From Microbacterium sp. cf046 (GTDB lineage: Bacteria > Actinomycetota > Actinomycetes > Actinomycetales > Microbacteriaceae), in assembly GCF_900114345.1 (NCBI RefSeq), contig NZ_FOZJ01000001.1, positions 310,001 through 374,000 of the forward strand: a DNA stretch of 64,000 nt, written 5' to 3'. Positions within the stretch are counted from its first letter, which is position 1. Every line of letters starts with the position of its first letter. Positions 35,498 to 44,584 of the stretch are shown here, piece after piece. Position numbers and translations under genes: made by a program. The notes under the pieces were generated by a model, which had not been told where the DNA came from, did not search any database, and saw only the letters and a list, made by a program, of their open reading frames with translations.

Positions 35498-36526
35498 GTG
35501 ACCGCGACCGACACCCGCCGCCCCCGCACGTCCCCGGCATCGCCGGAACCCCGCCCCGAGAAGACGAAGCGAGTCATCTCCTTCAGCCACAAGCTGAGCC
35601 GGTGGGACCTCAAGCTCTCGCCGTACCTCTACATCTCCCCGTTCTTCATCCTGTTCGCGATCGTCGGGCTCTTCCCGATCGCGTTCACCGCGGTCATCTC
35701 GTTCCAGCAGTGGGATCTCGTCCGCAACTCCGGCACCTTCGTCGGCTTCGACCAGTACATCTGGATCCTCAGCCAGCCGCAGTTCTGGACCGCGCTGCGC
35801 AACACGTTCAGCATCTTCCTGCTGTCGTCGGTGCCGCAGATGTTCCTGGCGATCTTCATCGCCGCGATGCTCGACCGCAACATCCGCGCCAAGACGTTCT
35901 GGCGCATGAGCGTGCTGCTGCCCTTCGTGATGGCACCCGTCGCCGTCGCGCTCATCTTCAGCAACATGTTCGGCGACAACCACGGCCTCGTGAACAACAT
36001 CCTGACGAGCATCGGACTGAACCCGATCCCATGGCACAAGGACCCGTTCTGGAGTCACATCGCGATCGCCACGATGGTCAACTTCCGCTGGACCGGCTAC
36101 AACGCGCTCATTCTGCTGGCAGCCATGCAGGCGGTCCCCCGCGAGTACTACGAAGCCGCCACCGTCGACGGCGCGAACGCGTTCCGACAGTTCTGGAGCA
36201 TCACACTCCCCTCGCTCAAGCCGACCCTCATCTTCGTGATCATCACCTCGACGATCGGCGGCCTGCAGATCTTCGACGAGCCGCGCATGTTCGACAACAC
36301 CGGCAAGGGCGGCGCGGCGCAGCAGTGGCTCACGATCACGCTGTACCTGTACAACATCGGCTGGGGTGAGTTCAACTTCGGCCGGGCCGCGGCGCTCGCG
36401 TGGATCCTCTTCCTGATCATCATCGTGATCGGCCTGATCAACCTGTTCATCACTCGGCGCCTCGTGCGCGACGAAGGCGGCCGGGGCGAGATAGCCCCCC
36501 GCCGACGGAAGGGACTCCAGCGATGA
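35498..36526 (+). CDS. cebF: cellobiose ABC transporter permease CebF
   Basis: Membrane subunit of 342 residues (MalF type) with six predicted helices after a 55-residue charged, Pro-rich N-terminus. The coupling EAA loop (AVPREYYEAATVDGANAFRQFWSITLPSLKP) is conserved. GTG 35498 has GGAG 7 bases upstream. It overlaps cebG by 4 bases (ATGA). Confidence 0.9.
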   Translation: MTATDTRRPRTSPASPEPRPEKTKRVISFSHKLSRWDLKLSPYLYISPFFILFAIVGLFPIAFTAVISFQQWDLVRNSGTFVGFDQYIWILSQPQFWTALRNTFSIFLLSSVPQMFLAIFIAAMLDRNIRAKTFWRMSVLLPFVMAPVAVALIFSNMFGDNHGLVNNILTSIGLNPIPWHKDPFWSHIAIATMVNFRWTGYNALILLAAMQAVPREYYEAATVDGANAFRQFWSITLPSLKPTLIFVIITSTIGGLQIFDEPRMFDNTGKGGAAQQWLTITLYLYNIGWGEFNFGRAAALAWILFLIIIVIGLINLFITRRLVRDEGGRGEIAPRRRKGLQR

Positions 36527-37440
36527 CCTCCATCAGCTCGCCGCCCCTGGCGATCATCGAGGAAGGCATCCCGAACGCACGGGACCGCCGGCGCAACGAG
36601 CGCACCACCAAGATCCGCGGCGTCCGCGCCAGCACATGGGTCTACATCGGACTCGGCGTGGTCGCGGCATCCGCGATCTTCCCCTACTACTGGTCGTTCC
36701 TGATCGGCTCCGGCACGGCTTCGACGATCAACGACCCGAACATGTCGTGGCTGCCGGGCGGCAACTTCATCGCCAACGCCCTCTCGGTCGTGAACGACCC
36801 CGCGGTGAACTTCTGGCTCGCGCTGTGGAACTCGATCTTCAGCTCGACCGTGATCGCGGCATCCGTCGTCGTGTTCTCGACCCTCGCGGGCTGGGCGTTC
36901 GCGAAGCTGAAGTTCCGCGGCGGCAAGTGGCTGCTCGCGTTCGTCGTCGCGACGATGGCGGTGCCGATGCAGCTCGGCGTCGTGCCCCTGTACATCCTGT
37001 TCGCCGACCTCGGCTGGACCGGCACGATGGGCGCGATCATCATCCCGGCGCTGACGAGCGCGTTCGGTGTCTTCTGGATGACGCAGTACCTGAGCCAGTC
37101 CGTTCCGGACGAGCTGATCGAGGCGGCCCGCGTCGACGGCGCGTCACAGCTGCGCACGTTCTGGACGGTCGGCGTCGTCGCCGCCCGACCCGCCGCGGCG
37201 ATGCTGTTCCTGTTCACGTTCGTCGGCGCGTGGAACAACTTCTTCTGGCCGTTCATCGTCCTGGACCGACAGAGCCCGACCCTCCCGGTCGCGCTGTCGC
37301 TGCTGCAGTCGAACTACTTCGTGGACTATTCGATCGTCCTCGCCGGCGTCCTGCTGGCCACGATCCCGCTGCTGATCCTGTTCGCCTTCGCCGGCAAGCA
37401 GCTCGTGAGCGGCATCATGGCCGGGGCGGTGAAGGGCTGA
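36523..37440 (+). CDS. cebG: cellobiose ABC transporter permease CebG
   Basis: MalG-type membrane subunit of 305 residues. Six helices and the coupling loop VPDELIEAARVDGASQLRTFWTVGVVAARPA are visible. ATG 36523 overlaps the cebF stop. The GH1 gene begins 1 base after its stop, so uptake and hydrolysis are tightly co-expressed. Confidence 0.9.
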   Translation: MTSISSPPLAIIEEGIPNARDRRRNERTTKIRGVRASTWVYIGLGVVAASAIFPYYWSFLIGSGTASTINDPNMSWLPGGNFIANALSVVNDPAVNFWLALWNSIFSSTVIAASVVVFSTLAGWAFAKLKFRGGKWLLAFVVATMAVPMQLGVVPLYILFADLGWTGTMGAIIIPALTSAFGVFWMTQYLSQSVPDELIEAARVDGASQLRTFWTVGVVAARPAAAMLFLFTFVGAWNNFFWPFIVLDRQSPTLPVALSLLQSNYFVDYSIVLAGVLLATIPLLILFAFAGKQLVSGIMAGAVKG

Positions 37441-37441
37441 G

Positions 37442-38932
37442 ATGACCACCGACACCCGTGAGGCCTCTGCCCGCATGCCCGAACGCGCCGAGCGCGCGTT
37501 CCCCTCGAACTTCCTGTTCGGGGCCGCGACCGCCGCCTATCAGATCGAAGGCGCCGCCCATCAGGGCGGTCGCCGAGACTCGATCTGGGACGCGTTCAGC
37601 CGCATCCCCGGCGCGGTGATCAACGCCGACAACGGCGACGTCGCCTGCGACCACTACAACCTGTACCGCGACGACGTGGCCCTCATGAAGTCGATGGGCC
37701 TGCAGACCTACCGCTTCTCCACATCGTGGTCCCGCGTGCGCCCCGACGGCGGCGCGCTGAACCTCGAGGGCGTCGACTTCTACAGTCGACTCGTGGATGA
37801 GCTGCTCGATGCCGGCATCCTGCCGTGGCTGACCCTCTACCACTGGGATCTGCCCCAGGCGCTTCAGGACAAGGGCGGCTGGACGATCCGCGACACCGCG
37901 GAGCGGTTCACCGAGTACGCGCTCGACATGCACGATGCGCTCGGCGATCGGGTGAACGTGTGGACCACCCTGAACGAGCCGTGGTGCTCGTCGTTCCTGA
38001 GCTACACCGCAGGCCTGCACGCGCCGGGGCATTACAGCAGGAGCGAGGGGATGCTGGCAGCCCACCATCTGCTGCTCGGGCACGGTCAGGCGGTGCGGGA
38101 GCTGCGCTCCCGCGACTCGTCACTCAACCTCGGCATCACGCTCAACCTGACGGTGGCCGACCCGGTCGACTCCACGGACCCTGCCGACCTGGATGCCGCC
38201 CGGCGCATCGACGGCCAGTTCAACCGCTGGTTCCTCGACCCGATCTTCCGTGCGCAGTACCCGCAGGACATCTTCGACGAGATCGCGGATGACGCGTTGC
38301 GCGCGGCGATCCTGCCGGGCGACCTCGAGGCGATCTCGACGCCGATCGACACGCTCGGGGTGAACTACTACCACGGCGAGTACGTCGGCGGGCATGCCCC
38401 GGCTGTGCCGCCGATCGGCGGCGACGCACCGACCGACCGTCGCGGCGAGTCGCCGTTCCCGTCGTCCGAGGGCATCCACTGGCACGAGCGCGGGCTGCCG
38501 CGCACCCCGATGCAGTGGGAGGTGCAGCCCGAGGGCCTCACCCGTCTGCTCGTGCGGGTGTCGGACGAGTACGCGGCCCCCGCCGGCACGTCCCTGTTCG
38601 TCACCGAGAACGGCGCAGCCTACGACGACGTGCCGGTCATCGAGGACGGGGTCGTGCGGGTGCACGACGACGAGCGCGTCGACTTCGTGCGCCTCCACCT
38701 GGGCGCGATCCTCGACGCGGTGGATGCCGGGGTCGATGTGCGCGGGTACTTCTACTGGTCGTTCCTGGACAACTTCGAGTGGGCATGGGGCTATGAGAAG
38801 CGGTTCGGTATCGTGCGAGTCGACTACGACTCGCAGGAGCGCTCCGTGAAGGACAGCGGACGCGAGTACGCCCGGATCATCGCGCAGCGCACCCTGAACG
38901 ATACGGTGACCTCGGACGACACCCGGTCGTAG
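37442..38932 (+). CDS. bglC: GH1 beta-glucosidase
   Basis: Cytoplasmic family-1 glycoside hydrolase of 496 residues, hydrolysing cellobiose taken up by CebEFG. FLFGAATAAYQIEG near residue 24, the acid/base Glu179 in TTLNEPW, the nucleophile Glu389 in FVTENGAAY, and WSFLDNFEWAWGYEKRFGIV near the end are all intact. A roughly 40-residue insert (320-360) is a variable loop. Released glucose or remaining cellobiose would tune CebR, encoded 35 bases downstream. Confidence 0.95.
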   Translation: MTTDTREASARMPERAERAFPSNFLFGAATAAYQIEGAAHQGGRRDSIWDAFSRIPGAVINADNGDVACDHYNLYRDDVALMKSMGLQTYRFSTSWSRVRPDGGALNLEGVDFYSRLVDELLDAGILPWLTLYHWDLPQALQDKGGWTIRDTAERFTEYALDMHDALGDRVNVWTTLNEPWCSSFLSYTAGLHAPGHYSRSEGMLAAHHLLLGHGQAVRELRSRDSSLNLGITLNLTVADPVDSTDPADLDAARRIDGQFNRWFLDPIFRAQYPQDIFDEIADDALRAAILPGDLEAISTPIDTLGVNYYHGEYVGGHAPAVPPIGGDAPTDRRGESPFPSSEGIHWHERGLPRTPMQWEVQPEGLTRLLVRVSDEYAAPAGTSLFVTENGAAYDDVPVIEDGVVRVHDDERVDFVRLHLGAILDAVDAGVDVRGYFYWSFLDNFEWAWGYEKRFGIVRVDYDSQERSVKDSGREYARIIAQRTLNDTVTSDDTRS

Positions 38933-38967
38933 CAGAAGAGGGTCGGAGAAGGGCAGGAAGGCACGGC

Positions 38968-39990
38968 ATGGTCGACACGAGCACGCACGGCATCGGCACG
39001 GCTGTCACGATCGAGGAGGTCGCGGCCGCCGCGGGCGTCTCCCGGTCCACGGTCTCCCGGGTCGTGAACGGCTCGACAGCCGTGAGCCCGACCGCCCTCG
39101 AGGCGGTCCAGCGCGCGATATCCGACCTGAACTACGTGCCCAATCGTGCCGCCCGTTCGCTCGCGAGCCGCCAGACGCACGCGATCGCCCTGGTCGTCCC
39201 GGAAGACACGACCCGGTTCTTCGGCGACCCGTTCTTCGCCGCGATCGTCTCGGGCATCAACGCCCGCGTGAGCCGCTCCGACTACGTGCTGAACCTCTTC
39301 ATCGCGAGCGATGACCCGGGCGACAAGACGACCAGCTACGTGCGCAGCGGCAGTGTGGACGGCGCGATCATCGTGTCGCACCACACGAGCGACCTCTTCA
39401 TCGATCGGATCGCCGCCGCCGTGCCGGTGGTCTACGGCGGCCGCCCGGTGCGCGAGCGCGAGCGCGACTACTACGTCGACGTCGACAATGTGCGCGGCGG
39501 TCGCGAGGCGACCGAATACCTCGTCGAGCGCGGGCACCACAGGATCGCGACGATCACCGGGCCCCTCACGATGCCCGCCGGTGTGGACCGGCTGCAGGGC
39601 TACCGTCAGGCGATCGCGGCTGCAGGACTCGAAGAGGTCGCGATCGAGGACGGCAACTTCACGGCCGACGGCGGCGCCGCGGCGATGACCCGCATCCTCG
39701 AGCGCGGCGAGCGCCCCGACGCACTGTTCGTGGCGAGCGACCTCATGGCCCGGGGTGCGCTCGCGGTGCTCGCGCGTGCCGGCATCCGCGTTCCCGACGA
39801 CATCGCGATCATCGGCTTCGACGACTCGCCGGTCGCGACGTCGGTCTCACCGCAGCTGACCACGATGCGTCAGCCGTCCTTCGTGCAGGGCGAGCAGATG
39901 GCCGAGGTGCTCCTCGACCTGCTCGCAGGGCGCGATCCCCGGCACGTGACCGTGCTGGAGACCGAACTGGTGGTCCGCGACAGCGTCTGA
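38968..39990 (+). CDS. cebR: LacI-family repressor, probable CebR
   Basis: A 340-residue LacI/GalR regulator. Helix-turn-helix residues about 14-35 (TIEEVAAAAGVSRSTVSRVVNG) with the hinge RAARSLASRQT, then the sugar sensor ending in VLETELVVRDSV. It is the last gene of the cellobiose cluster and the cluster promoter carries three sites of the CebR consensus, so its role as the cellobiose-responsive repressor is strongly inferred. In Streptomyces cebR lies upstream and divergent or separate; here it is downstream on the same strand. Confidence 0.88.
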   Translation: MVDTSTHGIGTAVTIEEVAAAAGVSRSTVSRVVNGSTAVSPTALEAVQRAISDLNYVPNRAARSLASRQTHAIALVVPEDTTRFFGDPFFAAIVSGINARVSRSDYVLNLFIASDDPGDKTTSYVRSGSVDGAIIVSHHTSDLFIDRIAAAVPVVYGGRPVRERERDYYVDVDNVRGGREATEYLVERGHHRIATITGPLTMPAGVDRLQGYRQAIAAAGLEEVAIEDGNFTADGGAAAMTRILERGERPDALFVASDLMARGALAVLARAGIRVPDDIAIIGFDDSPVATSVSPQLTTMRQPSFVQGEQMAEVLLDLLAGRDPRHVTVLETELVVRDSV

Positions 39991-39997
39991 CGAGGCG

Positions 39998-40879
39998 TCA
40001 GGACGCGGTCGCGAGGATCCGGTTCGCCCAGGGGTCGTCGAACGACAGGGTCATGCCGTCGTCGCGCACGGCGAACCCGTGGTGGCGAAGGCGCTCGCCG
40101 AGCGCGCCGAGCGCGTCGCCGTCCGGCAGCGCCAGGTCGACGCGGCCGAGCCCGAGGGCCGGCATCCGCGGACCGGCGCCACGCGAGTTCCATACGTTCA
40201 TCGCCATGTGGTGGTGATAGCCGCCGGCGCTGACGAAGACCGCCTGATTCCCGAGGCCGGCGGTCTCGTCGAAGCCGAGCGCGTCGACGTAGAACGCGCG
40301 AGCGGTGGCGACGTCACCCACCGACAGGTGCACATGACCGACGGATGCCGCGTCCTGCGCGGTCGTGCCGCCGGCAGCCTCTTCGGTGAGGTGCTCGCCG
40401 AGGAACGTGTTCGGATCGAGGTACAGGGTGGCCATCTCGATCTGGCCGTGCACCCATGACCAGTCGGTGCGCGCACGATCCCAGTACAGCTCGATGCCGT
40501 TGCCCTCGGGGTCGGTGAAGTAGAAGGCCTGACTGACCAGGTGATCCGCGGAGCCCGTGAACGTGCCGGGGGCGTGGCGCGCGACCGAGTACAGCGCCGC
40601 CGCAAGTGCCGTCTGCGTCTCGAACAGGATCGCCGTGTGGAAGAGGCCGGCCGACCCGGGGGTCGCATGCCGCAGCGCCGGCTCGTGGCGCAGGATCACG
40701 ATCGGACGCCCTGCCCGGCCGAGTGTCACCGCGTCGCCGTCCGCGGCGAGCACCTCGAGCGTCACGACATCGCGGTAGTACCGCGTCATCGCGTCGAGGT
40801 CGCCGACCAGCAGCGTCACCGCCCCCATCGAGGTGTCGGCCGCGAGCTTGTCGCCGCATGCCGCGAGCATTTCATTCAT
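39998..40879 (-). CDS. VOC-superfamily (glyoxalase/extradiol dioxygenase-like) protein, two domains
   Basis: A 293-residue protein with two vicinal-oxygen-chelate modules: GAVTLLVGDLDAMTRYYRDVVTLEVL to the GNGIELYWD motif, then VGHVHLSVGDVATARAFYVDALGFDE to the end. The His/Glu metal ligands of a typical catechol dioxygenase-like enzyme are plausible but the reaction cannot be read. ATG 40879 is a guess among three close in-frame ATGs (40912, 40885, 40879) with no clear ribosome site. Convergent with cebR (7-base gap) and downstream of purC. Confidence 0.78.
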   Translation of the reverse strand: MNEMLAACGDKLAADTSMGAVTLLVGDLDAMTRYYRDVVTLEVLAADGDAVTLGRAGRPIVILRHEPALRHATPGSAGLFHTAILFETQTALAAALYSVARHAPGTFTGSADHLVSQAFYFTDPEGNGIELYWDRARTDWSWVHGQIEMATLYLDPNTFLGEHLTEEAAGGTTAQDAASVGHVHLSVGDVATARAFYVDALGFDETAGLGNQAVFVSAGGYHHHMAMNVWNSRGAGPRMPALGLGRVDLALPDGDALGALGERLRHHGFAVRDDGMTLSFDDPWANRILATAS

Positions 40880-40915
40880 GTGCATACACAACGCGCGGCT
40901 GCATCCGTGCATTCC

Positions 40916-41860
40916 TCAGGACGTGAGCCGGGACAGCAGCCCGCGATAGCGGTCGGCCGTACGCTCCACGATCTCGGCGGGAAGCACGGGAGGCGTGCCG
41001 GTCCTGTCCCAGTTCGCGGCGAGCCAGTCGCGCACGATCTGCTTGTCGAAGCTCGCCATCCGCTCGGCGGGGGTGGTGCCGGACTGCCAGGCTACGGCAT
41101 CCCAGTAGCGTGATGAGTCACTCGTGAGCACTTCGTCGGCGAGGGTCATGACACCGGAGTCGTCGATGCCGAACTCGAACTTGGTGTCGGCCAGGATCAG
41201 ACCGCGGTCCTCGGCGATGCGCGATGCGCGGCGGTAGACCTCCAGCGACAGGTCGCGCAGCTGCGCAGCGCGGTCGGCGCCGACGAGTTCGACCGTGCGC
41301 TCGAACGAGATGTTCTCGTCGTGCTCGCCCATCGGCGCCTTGAACGCCGGCGTGTAGATCGGCTCGGGCAGTCGATCGCCGTTCTCGAGACCGCCGGGGA
41401 GCGGGATGCCGCAGACCGTCCCGCCGGCCTGATACTCCGCCCAGCCCGATCCGGCGAGGTAGCCCCGCACGACGCACTCGATCGGCTGCATCTCGAGGCT
41501 CTTGACGAGCATCGCCCGGCCCGCGACTTCGGATGGGATGAGCGAGCGGGCTCCGCCGTCGAGCGTGTGGTCGGAGACGAGGTGGTTGGGGATGCCGGGC
41601 TCGCGCGCGCTCCCCGCGACGAGGCGGTCGAACCACCACAGGCTGAGGGTGGTCAGCAGGACTCCCTTGTCGGGGATGCCCGGCTCGAGCACGTGGTCGA
41701 ATGCGCTCACCCGATCGCTCGCGACGACGAGCATGCTGTCGGCGCGAACGTCGGCACCGCCGTTCCCCGTGTCGCGGGTCGAAGGGTCGGGCACATACAG
41801 ATCGCGCACCTTGCCCGAGTAGAGGTGGCGCCAGCCGGGCAGGGCGAGGGGAGAGGTCAC
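40916..41860 (-). CDS. purC: SAICAR synthase
   Basis: Phosphoribosylaminoimidazole-succinocarboxamide synthase of 314 residues, the long form seen in actinobacteria. HLYSGKVRDLY at the start, SDRVSAFDH, CVVRGYLAGSGWAEYQ, and LADTKFEFG (catalytic/metal region) are characteristic. GTG 41860 has AGGGGAGAG-like pairing upstream. On the same strand as purSQ but separated from them by the 6 kb cellobiose block and the VOC gene. Confidence 0.95.
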   Translation of the reverse strand: MTSPLALPGWRHLYSGKVRDLYVPDPSTRDTGNGGADVRADSMLVVASDRVSAFDHVLEPGIPDKGVLLTTLSLWWFDRLVAGSAREPGIPNHLVSDHTLDGGARSLIPSEVAGRAMLVKSLEMQPIECVVRGYLAGSGWAEYQAGGTVCGIPLPGGLENGDRLPEPIYTPAFKAPMGEHDENISFERTVELVGADRAAQLRDLSLEVYRRASRIAEDRGLILADTKFEFGIDDSGVMTLADEVLTSDSSRYWDAVAWQSGTTPAERMASFDKQIVRDWLAANWDRTGTPPVLPAEIVERTADRYRGLLSRLTS

Positions 41861-41910
41861 CGGGCCATTATCCCGCGCGGGCGAGGGATGCCGAGGCCGC
41901 GGCGACGGAG

Positions 41911-42255
41911 CTACGGCGTGATCTCGTCCAGGAACGCGTACGCCTCGCCGATGAGCTCGTCCCACCGCTGCGGGCCGGCTTCGACTCCGACGGTGGCCCA
42001 CTCGCGCATCGGACGCTCGCGCATGATCATGCGCTTCGCGGCGCCCTGCTCTTCGAGCTCGGTCACCCGCACCTCGGGGATCTTCACGACGAGTCCGCCG
42101 AGGTGCCCGACGAACGCGAACACCTTGCCGCGGACGCGGAGCCCCTCGCTGCCGAACATGGTTCCGATGTCCACGCCGGGGCGCTCGAGGAAGCGCGCTG
42201 CGATGGGGTCGAAGATCTCATGCGCCTGAGCCAGGGTGGCGGCATCCTTCGTCAT
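41911..42255 (-). CDS. TfoX/Sxy N-terminal-domain-like small protein
   Basis: A 114-residue protein with the pattern FDPIAARFLERPGVDIGTMFGSEGLRVRGKVFAFV, then the VVKIPEVRVTELEE segment, resembling stand-alone TfoX N-terminal domains (often RNA methyltransferase-associated or competence-like). Function in actinobacteria is unknown. It lies between purC and the divergent PadR gene. Confidence 0.65.
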   Translation of the reverse strand: MTKDAATLAQAHEIFDPIAARFLERPGVDIGTMFGSEGLRVRGKVFAFVGHLGGLVVKIPEVRVTELEEQGAAKRMIMRERPMREWATVGVEAGPQRWDELIGEAYAFLDEITP

Positions 42256-42332
42256 GCAGGCAACGGTAGTCGCGGCATCCGACGGTCGCATCGACGACGG
42301 GATGCCGGGTCGCATCTCGCGGGCGATTCTTG

Positions 42333-42350
42333 TATAGTCCACATGGACTA
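42333..42350. promoter_or_regulatory. PadR-type operator overlapping the padR -10
   Basis: TAGTCCACATGGACTA (42335-42350) is a near-perfect palindrome (mismatch only at the centre) overlapping a -10-like TATAGT (42333-42338). It lies 30 bases ahead of the PadR start, consistent with autorepression of the padR-exporter operon. Confidence 0.65.
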
Positions 42351-42380
42351 ATCCACATCAACCAAAGATCTCGGGCATTC

Positions 42381-43007
42381 GTGAAGGACGCAGTCGACCG
42401 GCTGACCCCGCTGGGGCTCATGGTGCTCGCTCTGCTGCGCGAAGGCGACATGCACCCGTACGAGATGATGCGCCTGATGCGCCAGCGGCATGATGATCGC
42501 CTCGTCTCGATCACGAACGGCACGCTGTATCACACCGTCGGTCGCCTCGAGCGGGCCGGGCTCCTCGACGAGGTCGGCGTCGACCGCGAGGGGAATCGTC
42601 CGGAGCGCACGACCTACACGCTCACGCACGACGGCCGCGATGCGGTCGAGGAGTGGGTCCGGCGAGAGCTGCCCCGGCTCGATCATCCAGCCGAATTCCG
42701 GATCGCCCTCGCGGAGGCCCACAACCTCGATCGCACCGTCGTCGTCGAGCTTCTGCGGGTGCGCAGATCGAGTCTGATCACCGAGCACCTGCTCCACAGT
42801 CAGGGGCGCGCGAAAGCCCTGGAGCGCAGCGTACCGGAGCAGTTCCTGATCGAAGTGGAGCGGGAGGAGATCCTCCTCGAGACCGAGCTCCGCTGGATCG
42901 ACGCCCTCATCGAACGTCTCGACCGACACGCATTCGCCTGGGGGGCCGACGAGCTCTTCCCCCCTTCGGAGCGCTACCTCACAGACCGGAAGGCCGCACG
43001 GCTATGA
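42381..43007 (+). CDS. PadR-family transcriptional regulator
   Basis: A 208-residue regulator: winged helix (LTPLGLMVLALLREGDMHPYEMMRLM to the wing NRPERTTYTLT) followed by a C-terminal helical dimerisation domain of about 100 residues (Vir_Reg/subfamily-2 type). GTG 42381 begins directly at the domain. Its stop overlaps the exporter start (ATGA), so it most likely represses an efflux pump in response to the pump substrate. Confidence 0.9.
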   Translation: MKDAVDRLTPLGLMVLALLREGDMHPYEMMRLMRQRHDDRLVSITNGTLYHTVGRLERAGLLDEVGVDREGNRPERTTYTLTHDGRDAVEEWVRRELPRLDHPAEFRIALAEAHNLDRTVVVELLRVRRSSLITEHLLHSQGRAKALERSVPEQFLIEVEREEILLETELRWIDALIERLDRHAFAWGADELFPPSERYLTDRKAARL

Positions 43008-44569
43008 CAGAACAATCGACTCGGGCTGCGGCGAAGGCTGACAGGCAGGTCCCCCAGGAACGCAGTCCGTGGCCCGCCCTGTGGGCGCTGGTCATCGGCT
43101 TCTTCATGATCCTCGTCGACACGACGATCGTCTCGGTGGCCAACCCGGCGATCAAGGCGGCGCTGGACCCCGAGACCAACAACCTCGACAACGTGGTGTG
43201 GGTCACATCGGCCTACCTGCTGGCCTACGCGGTCCCGCTGCTGATCACCGGTCGTCTCGGCGACCGATTCGGGCCGAAGAACATCTACCTGATCGGCCTC
43301 ACGATCTTCACCCTGTCCTCGCTGTGGTGCGGCCTTTCGGGCACGCTCGGGATGCTGATCGCCGCGCGCGCCGTCCAGGGGTTCGGCGCGGCGCTCATGG
43401 CGCCGCAGACGATGGCGATCATCACCCGCACATTCCCGCCGATGCGCCGCGGTGCGGCCATGGGCCTATGGGGTGCCACCTCCGGTGTCGCGATGCTCGT
43501 CGGACCACTGGCCGGTGGGCTGCTGGTCGACGGCTTCGGATGGGAATGGATCTTCTTCGTCAACGTGCCCGTAGGCATCGTCGGCTTCGTCCTGGCGTGG
43601 ATCCTGGTGCCCAAGCTCGAGACCCACTCGCACAGCTTCGACATCCCGGGCGTCATCCTGAGCGCGATCGGCCTGTTCCTGATCGTGTTCGGCCTCCAGG
43701 AGGGCGAGACCTACGACTGGGGCGTCATCTGGGGTCCGATCACGGTGTGGGGGATGATCATCACCGGTGTCGCGGTCATGGTGCTCTTCATCTGGATGCA
43801 GAGCCGGACCAAGAAGGAGCCCCTCGTCCCGCTCGAGCTGTTCCGCAGCCGCAACTTCGCGATCTCGAACATCTCGATCGCGACGGTGGGGTTCGCTGTC
43901 ACGGGCATGTCCCTGCCGATGATGTTCTTCATCCAGCTCGCCCGAGGACTCACGCCCACTGAGTCCGCCCTGCTCCTGATCCCGATGGCACTGTTCGCGG
44001 GTGTGCTCTCGCCCCTCGCGGGCAAGCTCCTGGACCGGGTAGACCCGCGGCTCATCCTGGTGCCCGGCATCCTGATGTTCTCGATCGCGCTCGCCTGGTA
44101 CGCGGTGCTGATGACCCCGGAGACGCCGATCTGGATGTTCCTGCTGCCCTCCGCTCTGATGGGGATCGGCAGCGCCGGCATGTGGGGGCCGCTCGCGACC
44201 ACCGCCAACCGCGACCTGCCCGTGCAGCAGGCCGGGGCAGGATCGGGCGTGTACAACACGACGCGCACCGTGGGCTCGGTCCTCGGGTCGGCCGCGATCG
44301 CGGTCTGGATGCAGTCCCGGCTGGAGGCGAACCTGCCGGGCGCCTCCACCGCCAGCGGCGGATTCTCCGGGGGCCAGCTCCCCGAGGCGGTCGTGGACGG
44401 CTTCTCGGCAGCGATGTCGCAGGCGCTCATGCTCCCCGCGGCCGTGATGCTCATCGCGATCGTGGCGGTGCTGTTCCTGAAGCGGACGAAGGCGTCGGTG
44501 ACGGCCGACTGGCACGCGTCCCAGTCGGTGGTCGAACCGGCGCAGGATGGCGCGCGCGTCGCGGACTGA
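43004..44569 (+). CDS. MFS drug exporter, DHA2 family (14 helices)
   Basis: A 521-residue transporter with about 14 hydrophobic segments, the EmrB/QacA type. Motif A-like LGDRFGPKNIYLIG, motif C-like GATSGVAMLVGPLAGGLL, and the WEWIFFVNVPVGI segment are standard. Co-transcribed with the PadR gene. It probably exports a toxic, perhaps phenolic, compound; the substrate is unknown. Confidence 0.92.
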   Translation: MTEQSTRAAAKADRQVPQERSPWPALWALVIGFFMILVDTTIVSVANPAIKAALDPETNNLDNVVWVTSAYLLAYAVPLLITGRLGDRFGPKNIYLIGLTIFTLSSLWCGLSGTLGMLIAARAVQGFGAALMAPQTMAIITRTFPPMRRGAAMGLWGATSGVAMLVGPLAGGLLVDGFGWEWIFFVNVPVGIVGFVLAWILVPKLETHSHSFDIPGVILSAIGLFLIVFGLQEGETYDWGVIWGPITVWGMIITGVAVMVLFIWMQSRTKKEPLVPLELFRSRNFAISNISIATVGFAVTGMSLPMMFFIQLARGLTPTESALLLIPMALFAGVLSPLAGKLLDRVDPRLILVPGILMFSIALAWYAVLMTPETPIWMFLLPSALMGIGSAGMWGPLATTANRDLPVQQAGAGSGVYNTTRTVGSVLGSAAIAVWMQSRLEANLPGASTASGGFSGGQLPEAVVDGFSAAMSQALMLPAAVMLIAIVAVLFLKRTKASVTADWHASQSVVEPAQDGARVAD

Positions 44570-44584
44570 CCGCGCCGCGCGGAC

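Noticed and set aside
38968..39990. Assigning the LacI gene at 38968 to the 7135 operator
   Set aside because: That operator (GTGCAAGCGCTTGCAC) differs from the CebR consensus and has its own LacI gene in the same operon.
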